This document shows, piece by piece, positions 57,097-64,000 of a stretch of DNA of 64,000 nucleotides; position 1 is the stretch's first letter, and each line of letters opens with the position of its first letter. The stretch spans positions 1 to 64,000 of the forward strand of contig NZ_JACSQI010000015.1 of assembly GCF_014836715.1 (NCBI RefSeq), read 5' to 3'. Source of the stretch: Escherichia whittamii. GTDB lineage: Bacteria; Pseudomonadota; Gammaproteobacteria; Enterobacterales; Enterobacteriaceae. The notes beneath the pieces were generated by a model. That model was given only the letters and a program-made list of their open reading frames with translations, did not search any database and was not told the DNA's origin. The position numbers were made by a program, and so were the translations under genes.

Positions 57097-58152
57097 ATGC
57101 GTAAAATCATTCATGTGGATATGGACTGCTTTTTCGCAGCGGTGGAGATGCGCGACAATCCCGCCCTGCGCGATATCCCTATTGCTATTGGCGGCAGTCG
57201 CGAACGTCGGGGGGTGATCAGCACCGCGAATTATCCCGCGCGTAAATTTGGCGTACGTAGCGCAATGCCAACTGGGATGGCGCTCAAATTATGCCCGCAT
57301 CTCACCTTGCTTCCTGGGCGCTTTGACGCCTACAAAGAAGCCTCGAATCATATCCGCGAAATTTTCTCGCGCTACACCTCGCGTATTGAACCACTGTCGC
57401 TGGATGAAGCCTATCTTGACGTTACCGACAGCGTGCATTGCCACGGTTCTGCGACTCTCATCGCCCAGGAAATCCGCCAGACGATTTTCAACGAGTTGCA
57501 CCTGACGGCATCTGCGGGCGTGGCGCCGGTAAAGTTTCTCGCTAAAATCGCCTCCGACATGAATAAACCCAACGGCCAGTTTGTGATTACTCCGGCGGAA
57601 GTTCCGGCATTTCTGCAAACCTTGCCGCTGGCAAAGATTCCCGGCGTCGGCAAAGTCTCGGCGGCAAAACTGGAAGCGATGGGGCTGCGGACCTGCGGTG
57701 ATGTGCAAAAGTGTGATCTGGTGACGTTGCTTAAACGCTTTGGCAAATTTGGCCGCATTTTATGGGAGCGTAGCCAGGGCATTGACGAGCGCGACGTTAA
57801 CAGCGAACGGTTACGAAAATCCATCGGCGTGGAACGCACGATGGCGGAAGATATTCATCACTGGCCTGAATGTGAAGCGATTATCGAGCGGCTGTATCCG
57901 GAGCTGGAACGCCGTCTGGCAAAGGTGAAACCTGATTTACTGATCGCCCGCCAGGGAGTGAAATTAAAGTTCGACGATTTTCAGCAAACCACCCAGGAGC
58001 ATGTCTGGCCACGGCTGACTAAAGCTGATCTCATCGCCACCGCGCGTAAAACCTGGGATGAACGTCGCGGCGGGCGCGGTGTGCGACTGGTGGGGCTGCA
58101 TGTGACGTTGCTGGATCCGCAAATGGAAAGACAGCTGGTGCTGGGATTATGA
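57097..58152 (+). CDS. dinB: DNA polymerase IV
   Basis: 351 residues. Y-family catalytic acids in [13 protein letters not shown] (Asp8) and [10 protein letters not shown] (Asp/Glu pair). Helix-hairpin-helix [16 protein letters not shown] and the little-finger domain follow; the C-terminal clamp-binding QLVLGL is present. Error-prone translesion polymerase. First gene of an SOS operon with yafN, yafO and yafP. Confidence 0.97.
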   Translation: MRKIIHVDMDCFFAAVEMRDNPALRDIPIAIGGSRERRGVISTANYPARKFGVRSAMPTGMALKLCPHLTLLPGRFDAYKEASNHIREIFSRYTSRIEPLSLDEAYLDVTDSVHCHGSATLIAQEIRQTIFNELHLTASAGVAPVKFLAKIASDMNKPNGQFVITPAEVPAFLQTLPLAKIPGVGKVSAAKLEAMGLRTCGDVQKCDLVTLLKRFGKFGRILWERSQGIDERDVNSERLRKSIGVERTMAEDIHHWPECEAIIERLYPELERRLAKVKPDLLIARQGVKLKFDDFQQTTQEHVWPRLTKADLIATARKTWDERRGGRGVRLVGLHVTLLDPQMERQLVLGL

Positions 58153-58203
58153 TGTATACTATTATGTATATTCTGGTGTTCATTGTTATGAGGGGATAAT
58201 TGT

Positions 58204-58497
58204 ATGCATCGAATTCTCGCTGAAAAATCGGTCAATATCACTGAGTTACGTAAAAATCCAGCTAAATACTTTATTGATCAACCAGTTGCGGTTCTTTCTA
58301 ATAATCGCCCCGCAGGATATCTCTTAAGTGCCAACGCATTTGAAGCATTAATGGACATGCTTGCTGAACAAGAGGAGAAAAAGCCCATAAAGGCGCGCTT
58401 CCGTCCGAGTGCTGCAAGATTAGAGGAAATTACACGCCGCGCTGAACAATATCTTAATGATATGACGGATGATGATTTCAATGACTTTAAGGAATAA
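58204..58497 (+). CDS. yafN: Antitoxin YafN
   Basis: 97 residues. Phd/YefM-type N-terminus (AEKSVNITELRKNPAKYF) and a C-terminal region for toxin binding. Neutralises YafO and represses the operon. 2 bp before yafO. Confidence 0.95.
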   Translation: MHRILAEKSVNITELRKNPAKYFIDQPVAVLSNNRPAGYLLSANAFEALMDMLAEQEEKKPIKARFRPSAARLEEITRRAEQYLNDMTDDDFNDFKE

Positions 58498-58499
58498 GG

Positions 58500-58898
58500 A
58501 TGCGGGTATTCAAAACAAAACTTATTCGCCTGCAACTTACAGCAGAGGAACTTGATGCGTTAACGGCGGATTTTATTTCCTATAAGCGTGACGGTGTTTT
58601 GCCAGATATATTTGGTCGCGATGCACTCTACGACGACTCGTTTACCTGGCCATTAATCAAATTTGAGCGAGTTGCTCATATTCATATGGCAAATGAGAAT
58701 AATCCATTTCCGCCACAGTTGCGCCAATTCAGCAGAACGAATGACGAAGCGCATTTGGTATATTGTCAGGGTGCGTTTGATGAGCAAGCATGGTTGCTCA
58801 TTGCCATTCTGAAACCTGAACCTCATAAACTGGCTAGAGATAACAACCAAATGCATAAAATTGGGAAAATGGCAGAAGCGTTTCGCATGCGTTTTTGA
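58500..58898 (+). CDS. yafO: Ribosome-dependent mRNA interferase YafO
   Basis: 132 residues, same length as K-12. Cleaves mRNA on the ribosome after inhibition of YafN. Conserved HLVYCQGAFDEQAWLLIAIL core. Directly after yafN. Confidence 0.95.
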   Translation: MRVFKTKLIRLQLTAEELDALTADFISYKRDGVLPDIFGRDALYDDSFTWPLIKFERVAHIHMANENNPFPPQLRQFSRTNDEAHLVYCQGAFDEQAWLLIAILKPEPHKLARDNNQMHKIGKMAEAFRMRF

Positions 58899-58907
58899 AT
58901 TTATATT

Positions 58908-59360
58908 ATGAATAACATACAAATAAGAGACTATCAGCCTGGCGATTTTCAGCAACTATGCGCTATTTTCCTTAGAGCGGTTACGATGACTGCCAGTCAG
59001 CATTATTCACCACAACAAATTGCCGCCTGGGCGCAGATTGACGAATCTCGCTGGAAGGAGAAACTCGCGAAATCACAAGTGCGGGTGGCTATGATTAATG
59101 CACAACCGGTTGGATTTATTACCTGTATTGAGCATTATATCGATATGTTATTTGTTGACCCTGAATACACTCACCGCGGAGTTGCCAGCGCCTTGTTAAA
59201 ACCTTTTATTAAGTCTGAATCCGAACTTACGGTTGATGCCAGCATAACCGCAAAACCCTTTTTTGAACGTTATGATTTTCAGGTAGTTAAGCAGCAGCGC
59301 GTTGAATGCCGGGGAGAGTGGTTTATTAATTTTTATATGCGTTATAAACAGCAACATTAA
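58908..59360 (+). CDS. yafP: GNAT acetyltransferase YafP
   Basis: 150 residues. GNAT fold with acetyl-CoA motif VDPEYTHRGVASALL and the beta-alpha C-terminus (ITAKPFFERYDFQVVKQQRV). Last gene of the dinB operon; linked to nitroaromatic resistance and mutagenesis in K-12 work. Confidence 0.93.
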   Translation: MNNIQIRDYQPGDFQQLCAIFLRAVTMTASQHYSPQQIAAWAQIDESRWKEKLAKSQVRVAMINAQPVGFITCIEHYIDMLFVDPEYTHRGVASALLKPFIKSESELTVDASITAKPFFERYDFQVVKQQRVECRGEWFINFYMRYKQQH

Positions 59361-59437
59361 ATCCAGCTTGCAATGAAAATAACGTAAGCTTAGTATGTGC
59401 GCGTTTTCTTATTCCACAAACTGCAAGGAGGTAAATC

Positions 59438-59485
59438 ATGACAAATCCTTTATCAATGACTCTTTGCAGACCTTTCCAGGATTAA
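59438..59485 (+). CDS. Possible 15-residue leader peptide before rtcB2
   Basis: MTNPLSMTLCRPFQD, preceded by AAGGAGGT seven bases before ATG 59438, a near-perfect ribosome site and far stronger than that of rtcB2. It is followed by a T-run (ATTCTTTTTTTCTT) flanked by CCAGG and CCTGG. No family; called on the ribosome site only. It may be a leader whose translation affects rtcB2 expression. Confidence 0.4.
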   Translation: MTNPLSMTLCRPFQD

Positions 59486-59553
59486 TTCTTTTTTTCTTGC
59501 CCTGGATTCGTCTGCCATTTCCTGATTTTTTATATTTATAAATGGAATGGTAC

Positions 59554-60693
59554 ATGGGCAAATATATTCGTCCCTTATCCGATGCGGTGTTTACTATCGC
59601 ATCCGATGACCTGTGGATCGAAAGTTCAGCGATCCAACAATTACATACCACGGCAAATTTACCCAACATGCAACGCGTAGTAGGGATGCCTGATTTACAC
59701 CCCGGACGCGGCTACCCGATTGGAGCAGCGTTCTTTTCCATTGGTCGTTTTTACCCGGCGCTGGTCGGCAATGATATCGGCTGCGGCATGGCGCTATGGC
59801 AAACAGATATCCTTACCCGCAAATACAACGCCGATAAGTTCGAAAAGCGATTATCTGCGCTGGATGACGTTGCTGAAGAAAGCTGGCTGGAGGAAAACCT
59901 GCCATCAGCATTTGCACAGCACCCGTGGCGCAGCGCGCTTGGCTCCATCGGTGGCGGTAACCACTTCGCAGAACTGCAACAGATAGATCAAATCATCGAC
60001 GCTGAACTGTTTGCACTGGCAGGCCTGGATGCGCAGCATCTGCAACTGCTGGTTCATAGCGGCTCGCGTGGTTTCGGGCAGTCTGTTTTACAAAAACATA
60101 TTGCCTCATTTTCGCATCATGGTTTGCCGGAAGGCAGTGACGACGCACTATGTTATATCGCGGAGCATGACGATGCGCTGGCGTTTGCTCGCATGAATCG
60201 CCAGATGATCGCTCTGCGCATAATGCAACAGGTGAAAGCCATCGGAAGTCCGGTTCTGGATGTGGCGCATAACTTTATTACCGCGAGTCAAATTGGCGAT
60301 CAACCAGGCTGGTTACACCGTAAAGGGGCTACGCCAGATGACAGTGGTCTGGTGGTTATCTCGGGGTCACGCGGTGATTACTCATGGCTTGTACAGCCTG
60401 TCAGTAGCGAAGAAACATTGCACTCGCTGGCGCATGGGGCTGGGCGCAAATGGGGGCGCTCTGAGTGTAAAGGGCGTCTGGCGGCGAAATACACGGCGAC
60501 GCAACTCTCACGTACTGAACTTGGTAGCCGGGTAATTTGCCGCGATAAACAGCTCATCTTTGAAGAGGCTCCACAAGCCTATAAACCGGCAGAAAGCGTG
60601 GTGCAATGTCTGGTGCAGGCCGGTTTAATTATTCCTGTCGCGCGGCTGCGCCCGGTACTGACGCTCAAAAACAGTGGAGGGAAAAAAGGATGA
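59554..60693 (+). CDS. rtcB2: RNA ligase RtcB2 (RtcB family)
   Basis: 379 residues from [15 protein letters not shown] 59542, four codons earlier, is possible. RtcB motifs: [24 protein letters not shown] (metal Cys), [30 protein letters not shown] and [11 protein letters not shown] with the His that carries GMP. RtcB ligases join 3'-phosphate or cyclic phosphate to 5'-OH RNA ends. This shorter type paired with prfH is reported to repair 16S rRNA cut in the decoding centre. K-12 keeps only a fragment (ykfJ). Overlaps prfH by 4 bp. Confidence 0.93.
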   Translation: MGKYIRPLSDAVFTIASDDLWIESSAIQQLHTTANLPNMQRVVGMPDLHPGRGYPIGAAFFSIGRFYPALVGNDIGCGMALWQTDILTRKYNADKFEKRLSALDDVAEESWLEENLPSAFAQHPWRSALGSIGGGNHFAELQQIDQIIDAELFALAGLDAQHLQLLVHSGSRGFGQSVLQKHIASFSHHGLPEGSDDALCYIAEHDDALAFARMNRQMIALRIMQQVKAIGSPVLDVAHNFITASQIGDQPGWLHRKGATPDDSGLVVISGSRGDYSWLVQPVSSEETLHSLAHGAGRKWGRSECKGRLAAKYTATQLSRTELGSRVICRDKQLIFEEAPQAYKPAESVVQCLVQAGLIIPVARLRPVLTLKNSGGKKG

Positions 60694-61304
60694 TCTTGTT
60701 GCAACTCTCCTCTGCACAGGGGCCGGAAGAATGCTGTCTCGCCGTAAAAAAGGCGCTGGACAGGCTGATTAAAGAAGCTGCCCGTCAAGACGTCGCGGTA
60801 ACAGTGCTGGAAACAGAAACGGGCCGTTACCCTGACACATTGCGTTCGGCACTGGTTTCTCTGGATGGCGACAACGCATGGGCATTAAGCGAAAGCTGGT
60901 GTGGCACTATTCAATGGATTTGTCCGAGTCCGTATCGACCTCATCATGGGCGCAAAAACTGGTTTCTTGGTATTGGACGTTTTACTGCTGATGAGCAGGA
61001 ACAATCAGATGCGATCCGGTATGAGACGCTGCGTTCGTCGGGGCCAGGCGGTCAACATGTCAATAAAACCGACTCGGCGGTGCGCGCCACGCATCTGGCC
61101 ACCGGGATTAGCGTGAAAGTACAGTCCGAGCGCAGCCAGCATGCTAACAAACGGCTGGCGCGATTGCTGATTGCCTGGAAGCTGGAACAACAGCAACAGG
61201 AAAATAGCGCGGCGCTGAAATTGCAGCGGCGAATGTTCCATCACCAAATTGAACGTGGTAACCCGCGACGGACATTTACAGGGATGGCATTTATCGAAGG
61301 GTAA
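60690..61304 (+). CDS. prfH: PrfH, release-factor homologue for damaged ribosomes
   Basis: 204 residues from ATG 60690 (GGAGGG 12 bp before; ATGA overlap with rtcB2). The peptidyl-tRNA hydrolysis loop [15 protein letters not shown] has an intact GGQ. Codon-recognition domain of RF1/RF2 is absent, as is usual in PrfH; its own N-terminal domain reads a broken decoding centre. K-12 prfH is shorter. With RtcB2 it releases the peptide, then allows rRNA religation. Confidence 0.92.
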   Translation: MILLQLSSAQGPEECCLAVKKALDRLIKEAARQDVAVTVLETETGRYPDTLRSALVSLDGDNAWALSESWCGTIQWICPSPYRPHHGRKNWFLGIGRFTADEQEQSDAIRYETLRSSGPGGQHVNKTDSAVRATHLATGISVKVQSERSQHANKRLARLLIAWKLEQQQQENSAALKLQRRMFHHQIERGNPRRTFTGMAFIEG

Positions 61305-61318
61305 TTGAGGAACGTCTC

Positions 61319-61345
61319 CCGCCGTTTTCTTCGTGAAAGCGGCGG
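61319..61345 (+). terminator. Hairpin after prfH
   Basis: CCGCCGTTTTC, loop TTCGT, GAAAGCGGCGG (one mismatch in 11). No T-run follows, so termination may be weak or the hairpin may serve RNA stability. Confidence 0.5.
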
Positions 61346-61366
61346 ACAAAAACGAAAGGAATCGTC

Positions 61367-61876
61367 ATGTTTATTGGTCATCTTCCTGCTGGATATTTAA
61401 TAACTTGTACTTTAGTTAAACGCTTGCCGCTGATTGCTCGTCATGCGCGCTGGGCGATGATTATTGGCTTAGTCGGGGCCGTTGCACCCGATTTCGATCT
61501 CTTCTGGTGCTATCTGGTGGATAATGGGCAACGACATCATCATCTTTACCCGTCTCATTGGCCATTATTATGGTTTGCTCTGCTGGCGGCGACATTAGTC
61601 TGGGCAGGAATAGCGAAGAATAAACTGCCGGCGTGGTTGGGCGTGGTGTTTTGCCTGAATAGTATCGTGCATTTATTACTCGATACGCTGGTCGGTGATA
61701 TCTGGTGGCTGATGCCTTTCGTTAACCAACCATTTGCACTCTTTCATATTACGGCGATACATCATCCGTGGTGGCTCAATTTTTTATTACACTGGTCGTT
61801 TTTACTGGAACTGGCATTAGTGGCTGCCGCCATTGCCGTGTGGTGCAGGCGTAATGCCAAAATGGTAAAAGCATGA
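61367..61876 (+). CDS. YdjM-like membrane-bound metal-dependent hydrolase
   Basis: 169 residues with about four membrane helices. His/Asp residues are placed as in the YdjM/DUF457 family: GHLPAGY at the start, VAPDFDLFWCY, HHHLYPSHW and NSIVHLLLDTL. Ribosome site GAAAGGA before ATG 61367. Substrate unknown; possibly phospholipid or lipid-linked. It lies alone between prfH and pepD. Confidence 0.7.
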   Translation: MFIGHLPAGYLITCTLVKRLPLIARHARWAMIIGLVGAVAPDFDLFWCYLVDNGQRHHHLYPSHWPLLWFALLAATLVWAGIAKNKLPAWLGVVFCLNSIVHLLLDTLVGDIWWLMPFVNQPFALFHITAIHHPWWLNFLLHWSFLLELALVAAAIAVWCRRNAKMVKA

Positions 61877-61892
61877 AAAAATTATTCTGACT

Positions 61893-62135
61893 TTAAGCGG
61901 CGTAACATGTTTCCTGGGGAAATTCTCCCGTGGTTAAGTATGTTCTTCTGACTTTTCCCCAGGCTCTGAACATATAAAAATTCTGCTTTTCACCCTTAAG
62001 TTCTTTCACGGATTCCAGCGCAAAATTTTCTTTGGTGATCAGAAATTCCCCCCATGAAAAATGGTCGCAACTATATAAATATGCGACCTTTTCCTGGGTT
62101 TCATAATGTTTTGTTATTTCGATATAGATAGCCAT
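61893..62135 (-). CDS. Small protein of unknown family
   Basis: 80 residues from MAIYIEITKHYETQEK (ATG 62135; the frame runs 14 codons upstream through the pepD terminator). No signal peptide; compact alpha/beta text such as SWGEFLITKENFALESV. The ribosome site is weak. AT-richer than pepD. Might be expressed from read-through of pepD. Function not recognised. Confidence 0.4.
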   Translation of the reverse strand: MAIYIEITKHYETQEKVAYLYSCDHFSWGEFLITKENFALESVKELKGEKQNFYMFRAWGKVRRTYLTTGEFPQETCYAA

Positions 62136-62148
62136 TGACTTCAAACAG

Positions 62149-62174
62149 AAGTCCACGCCCGCAGGCGTGGACTT
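62149..62174 (-). terminator. Terminator of pepD
   Basis: AAGTCCACGCC, loop CGCA, GGCGTGGACTT: perfect 11-bp stem just after the pepD stop, followed on the minus strand by CTGTTT. Confidence 0.85.
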
Positions 62175-62182
62175 CATCGTTA

Positions 62183-63640
62183 TTACTTCGCCGGAATTTC
62201 TTTCAGCAGTTCAGTCAGAAGCCGCCAGTAATGACCAACGCTTTCGATATGAACTTGCTCATCCGGAGAGTGTGGACCGGTAATGGTTGGCCCGATAGAA
62301 ACCATGTCCATTTCCGGATACGGTTTTTTGAACAGACCACATTCCAGACCCGCGTGGATAATCTGGATGTTCGGCGTCTTGTTGAACAGACGTTGATAGG
62401 TTTCACGTACCAGATGCATCACCGGAGAGTTAGCATCTGGCTGCCAGCCAGGATATGCGCCTTTCGCTTCGGTTTTCGCGCCAGCCAGTTTACCCAGCGA
62501 ATCCAGCATACTGACCACGTAGTCTTTACCGCTGTCGATCAGAGAACGGATCAGGCAGTGAATTTCTACGTTGTTGTCGGTCATGGTCACCACACCCACG
62601 TTCAGTGAGGTTTCAACCACGCCTTTTGCCACGTCGGAATTACGGATAACGCCGTTCGGGGTGGCGTTCAGCAGACGAATAAAGGTATCGCGAGATTTCG
62701 CAATCAGGGCAGCTTTGTCGTTCGCTACAGAATCCAGCAGCAATGCCAGATTCTTCTCTTTTTCTGCCAGTTCGTTTTTCAGGATCTCCTGATAGGTATT
62801 CACCAGAGATTTCAGTGCGTCGACTTTGTCAGCTGCGACTGCGATGGTCGCAAAGGCTTCACGCGGGATGGCGTTACGCAGTGTGCCGCCGTTGAAATCG
62901 ATAAGGCGCAGATCCAGCTCTTCTGCATGGCCCGCCAGGAAGCGCACCAGCAGTTTGTTCGCGTTACCCAGACCTACGTGAATTTCACCGCCGGAGTGAC
63001 CGCCTTTCAGACCTTTTAAGGTTAACTTGAAGGTTTCAAAGCCAGCCGGAACCGCTTCACGATCTAAATGCAGGTTGGAGGTGAAGTCGATGCCCCCCGC
63101 ACAACCCATGTAGATTTCACCTTCTTCTTCGGAGTCGGTGTTAATCAGAATGTCAGCCTGCAACCAGTTGCTCTGTAAGCCGAACGCACCGTCCATACCG
63201 GCTTCTTCGGTCATGGTCAGCAGCACTTCCAGCGGGCCGTGAACCACGTTGTCATCAGCCAGAACGGCCAGTGCAGACGCCATACCAATGCCGTTATCTG
63301 CGCCCAGAGTGGTACCGCGCGCTTTAACCCATTCGCCATCAATATAAGGCTGGATAGGATCTTTGGTGAAGTCGTGCACGGTGTCGTTGTTTTTCTGTGG
63401 CACCATATCGAGGTGAGCCTGCAAGACAACCGGTTTACGGTTTTCCATACCTGCGGTAGCAGGTTTACGAATCAGGATATTACCTACCTGATCGCGTTCG
63501 ACGTGGAAACCTTTCTCTTTTGCCCAACCAACGATGTATTCAGCGAGTTGTTCTTCATGATAGGACGGGTGAGGAATAGAACAGATTTTTGCAAAAATAT
63601 CCCACAGCGGCTGTGGAGATAATTGAGACAGTTCAGACAC
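62183..63640 (-). CDS. pepD: Aminoacyl-histidine dipeptidase (peptidase D)
   Basis: 485 residues. M20 metallopeptidase ligands: HLDMVPQKN (His/Asp), GADNGIGMAS (Asp) and MTEEAGMDGAFG (catalytic Glu pair). Cytoplasmic, zinc-dependent; hydrolyses Xaa-His dipeptides such as carnosine. Ends at a strong hairpin. Divergent from gpt. Confidence 0.97.
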   Translation of the reverse strand: MSELSQLSPQPLWDIFAKICSIPHPSYHEEQLAEYIVGWAKEKGFHVERDQVGNILIRKPATAGMENRKPVVLQAHLDMVPQKNNDTVHDFTKDPIQPYIDGEWVKARGTTLGADNGIGMASALAVLADDNVVHGPLEVLLTMTEEAGMDGAFGLQSNWLQADILINTDSEEEGEIYMGCAGGIDFTSNLHLDREAVPAGFETFKLTLKGLKGGHSGGEIHVGLGNANKLLVRFLAGHAEELDLRLIDFNGGTLRNAIPREAFATIAVAADKVDALKSLVNTYQEILKNELAEKEKNLALLLDSVANDKAALIAKSRDTFIRLLNATPNGVIRNSDVAKGVVETSLNVGVVTMTDNNVEIHCLIRSLIDSGKDYVVSMLDSLGKLAGAKTEAKGAYPGWQPDANSPVMHLVRETYQRLFNKTPNIQIIHAGLECGLFKKPYPEMDMVSIGPTITGPHSPDEQVHIESVGHYWRLLTELLKEIPAK

Positions 63641-63805
63641 GTTAAGTCTCCTTGTCGATCACCCGCAAAACAGTATTGCAGGTCACAGGGTTAGCAGAAA
63701 ATGTTGTCAGCACAAGTCAGGCTTGCGAGATATGTTTGAGAATACCACTTTATCCAGCGACAGGTAGTAGCAGTGCGTAAAAAGACGCGGACTTATGTGA
63801 AATAC

Positions 63806-63834
63806 TGGTTTTTAGTGCGCCAGATCTCTATAAT
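63806..63834 (+). promoter_or_regulatory. Probable gpt promoter
   Basis: TATAAT at 63829-63834, with TGGTTT 17 bp upstream as a weak -35. About 60 bp before the gpt start. Confidence 0.5.
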
Positions 63835-63900
63835 CTCGCGCAACCTATTTTCCCCTCGAACACTTTTTAAGCCGTAGATAAACAGGCTGGGACACTTCAC

Positions 63901-64000
63901 ATGAGCGAAAAATACATCGTCACCTGGGACATGTTGCAGATCCATGCACGTAAACTGGCAAGCCGCCTGATGCCTTCTGAACAGTGGAAAGGCATTATTG
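63901..64000 (+). CDS. gpt: Xanthine-guanine phosphoribosyltransferase, 5' part
   Basis: The first 33 codons ([20 protein letters not shown]...) match E. coli Gpt; the rest lies past the window end. Purine salvage enzyme making XMP and GMP from xanthine and guanine with PRPP. Confidence 0.93.

Noticed and set aside
58153..58203. Second LexA box before yafN
   Set aside because: TATACTATTATGTATATTC lacks the paired CTG...CAG ends; expression is explained by the dinB operator.

Overview
The window is chromosomal DNA of Escherichia coli or a very close relative. The backbone order yafV, ivy, fadE, gmhA, yafJ, yafK, yafL, yafM ... dinB, yafN, yafO, yafP ... prfH, pepD, gpt is that of E. coli, and REP elements typical of the species are scattered through it. 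Calls rest on recognising proteins, motifs and DNA signals by eye; no database search was run.

Layout. (1) Bases 1-7200 are an accessory island of Rhs/type VI secretion type. It holds three H-repeat (ISAs1-family) copies or fragments, a GHH-signature nuclease toxin fragment cut off by an H-repeat end, its probable propeller-like immunity gene, a decayed second copy of the toxin tail plus immunity gene, a TIGR02270-like helical-repeat gene, a thioredoxin-like gene, an orphan small gene and a remnant of an integrative conjugative element. (2) Bases 7200-15230 are core genome: omega-amidase, lysozyme inhibitor, acyl-CoA dehydrogenase, heptose isomerase, a class II amidotransferase, an L,D-transpeptidase-fold enzyme, an NlpC/P60 enzyme and the REP-associated transposase RayT. 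The dinJ-yafQ toxin-antitoxin pair found here in K-12 is absent. (3) Bases 15266-16540 are an IS621 (IS110 family) inserted exactly in a REP element. Its leader carries a bridge RNA whose guide segments match the flanks of this insertion. (4) Bases 16616-57026 are a complete Flag-2 lateral flagellar locus. K-12 keeps only its two ends, fhiA (lfhA) and mbhA (lafU). (5) Bases 57097-64000 are core genome again: dinB with a LexA box, yafNOP, an intact rtcB2-prfH ribosome rescue/repair pair (remnants in K-12), a small membrane hydrolase, pepD and the start of gpt.

The Flag-2 locus has the export gate and C-ring (lfhAB, lfiRQPNM), the sigma-54 activator lafK, the basal body and ATPase set lfiEFGHIJ, the chaperone/anti-sigma/P-ring set lfgNMA, rod, hook and rings lfgBCDEFGHIJ, junction proteins lfgKL, lafW, the membrane regulator lafZ, flagellin lafA, cap and chaperones lafBCD, hook-length control lafE, lafF (FliL), sigma-28 factor lafS and stators lafTU. 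Every gene looks open. Exact TGGCAC-N5-TTGCC sigma-54 promoters precede lfgB and lafB. A shared TWAAG...YCGYTTT motif precedes lfgM, lfgK and lafA and probably marks LafS promoters. This suggests a cascade LafK/sigma-54, then lfgB- and lafB-lafS operons, then LafS, then junction proteins, anti-sigma factor and flagellin.

The most unusual part is a cassette inside Flag-2 between lfiJ and lfgN (29706-36464). It has a TagD-like glycerol-3-phosphate cytidylyltransferase, an 814-residue protein joining a GT2 domain, a GT25 domain and a TagB/TagF-like CDP-glycerol glycerophosphotransferase domain, a FliB-like protein, and a small AT-rich group of secreted proteins, two of them broken. I infer a flagellin-modification pathway that adds a glycan carrying glycerol phosphate, which resembles wall teichoic acid chemistry in a Gram-negative lateral flagellum.
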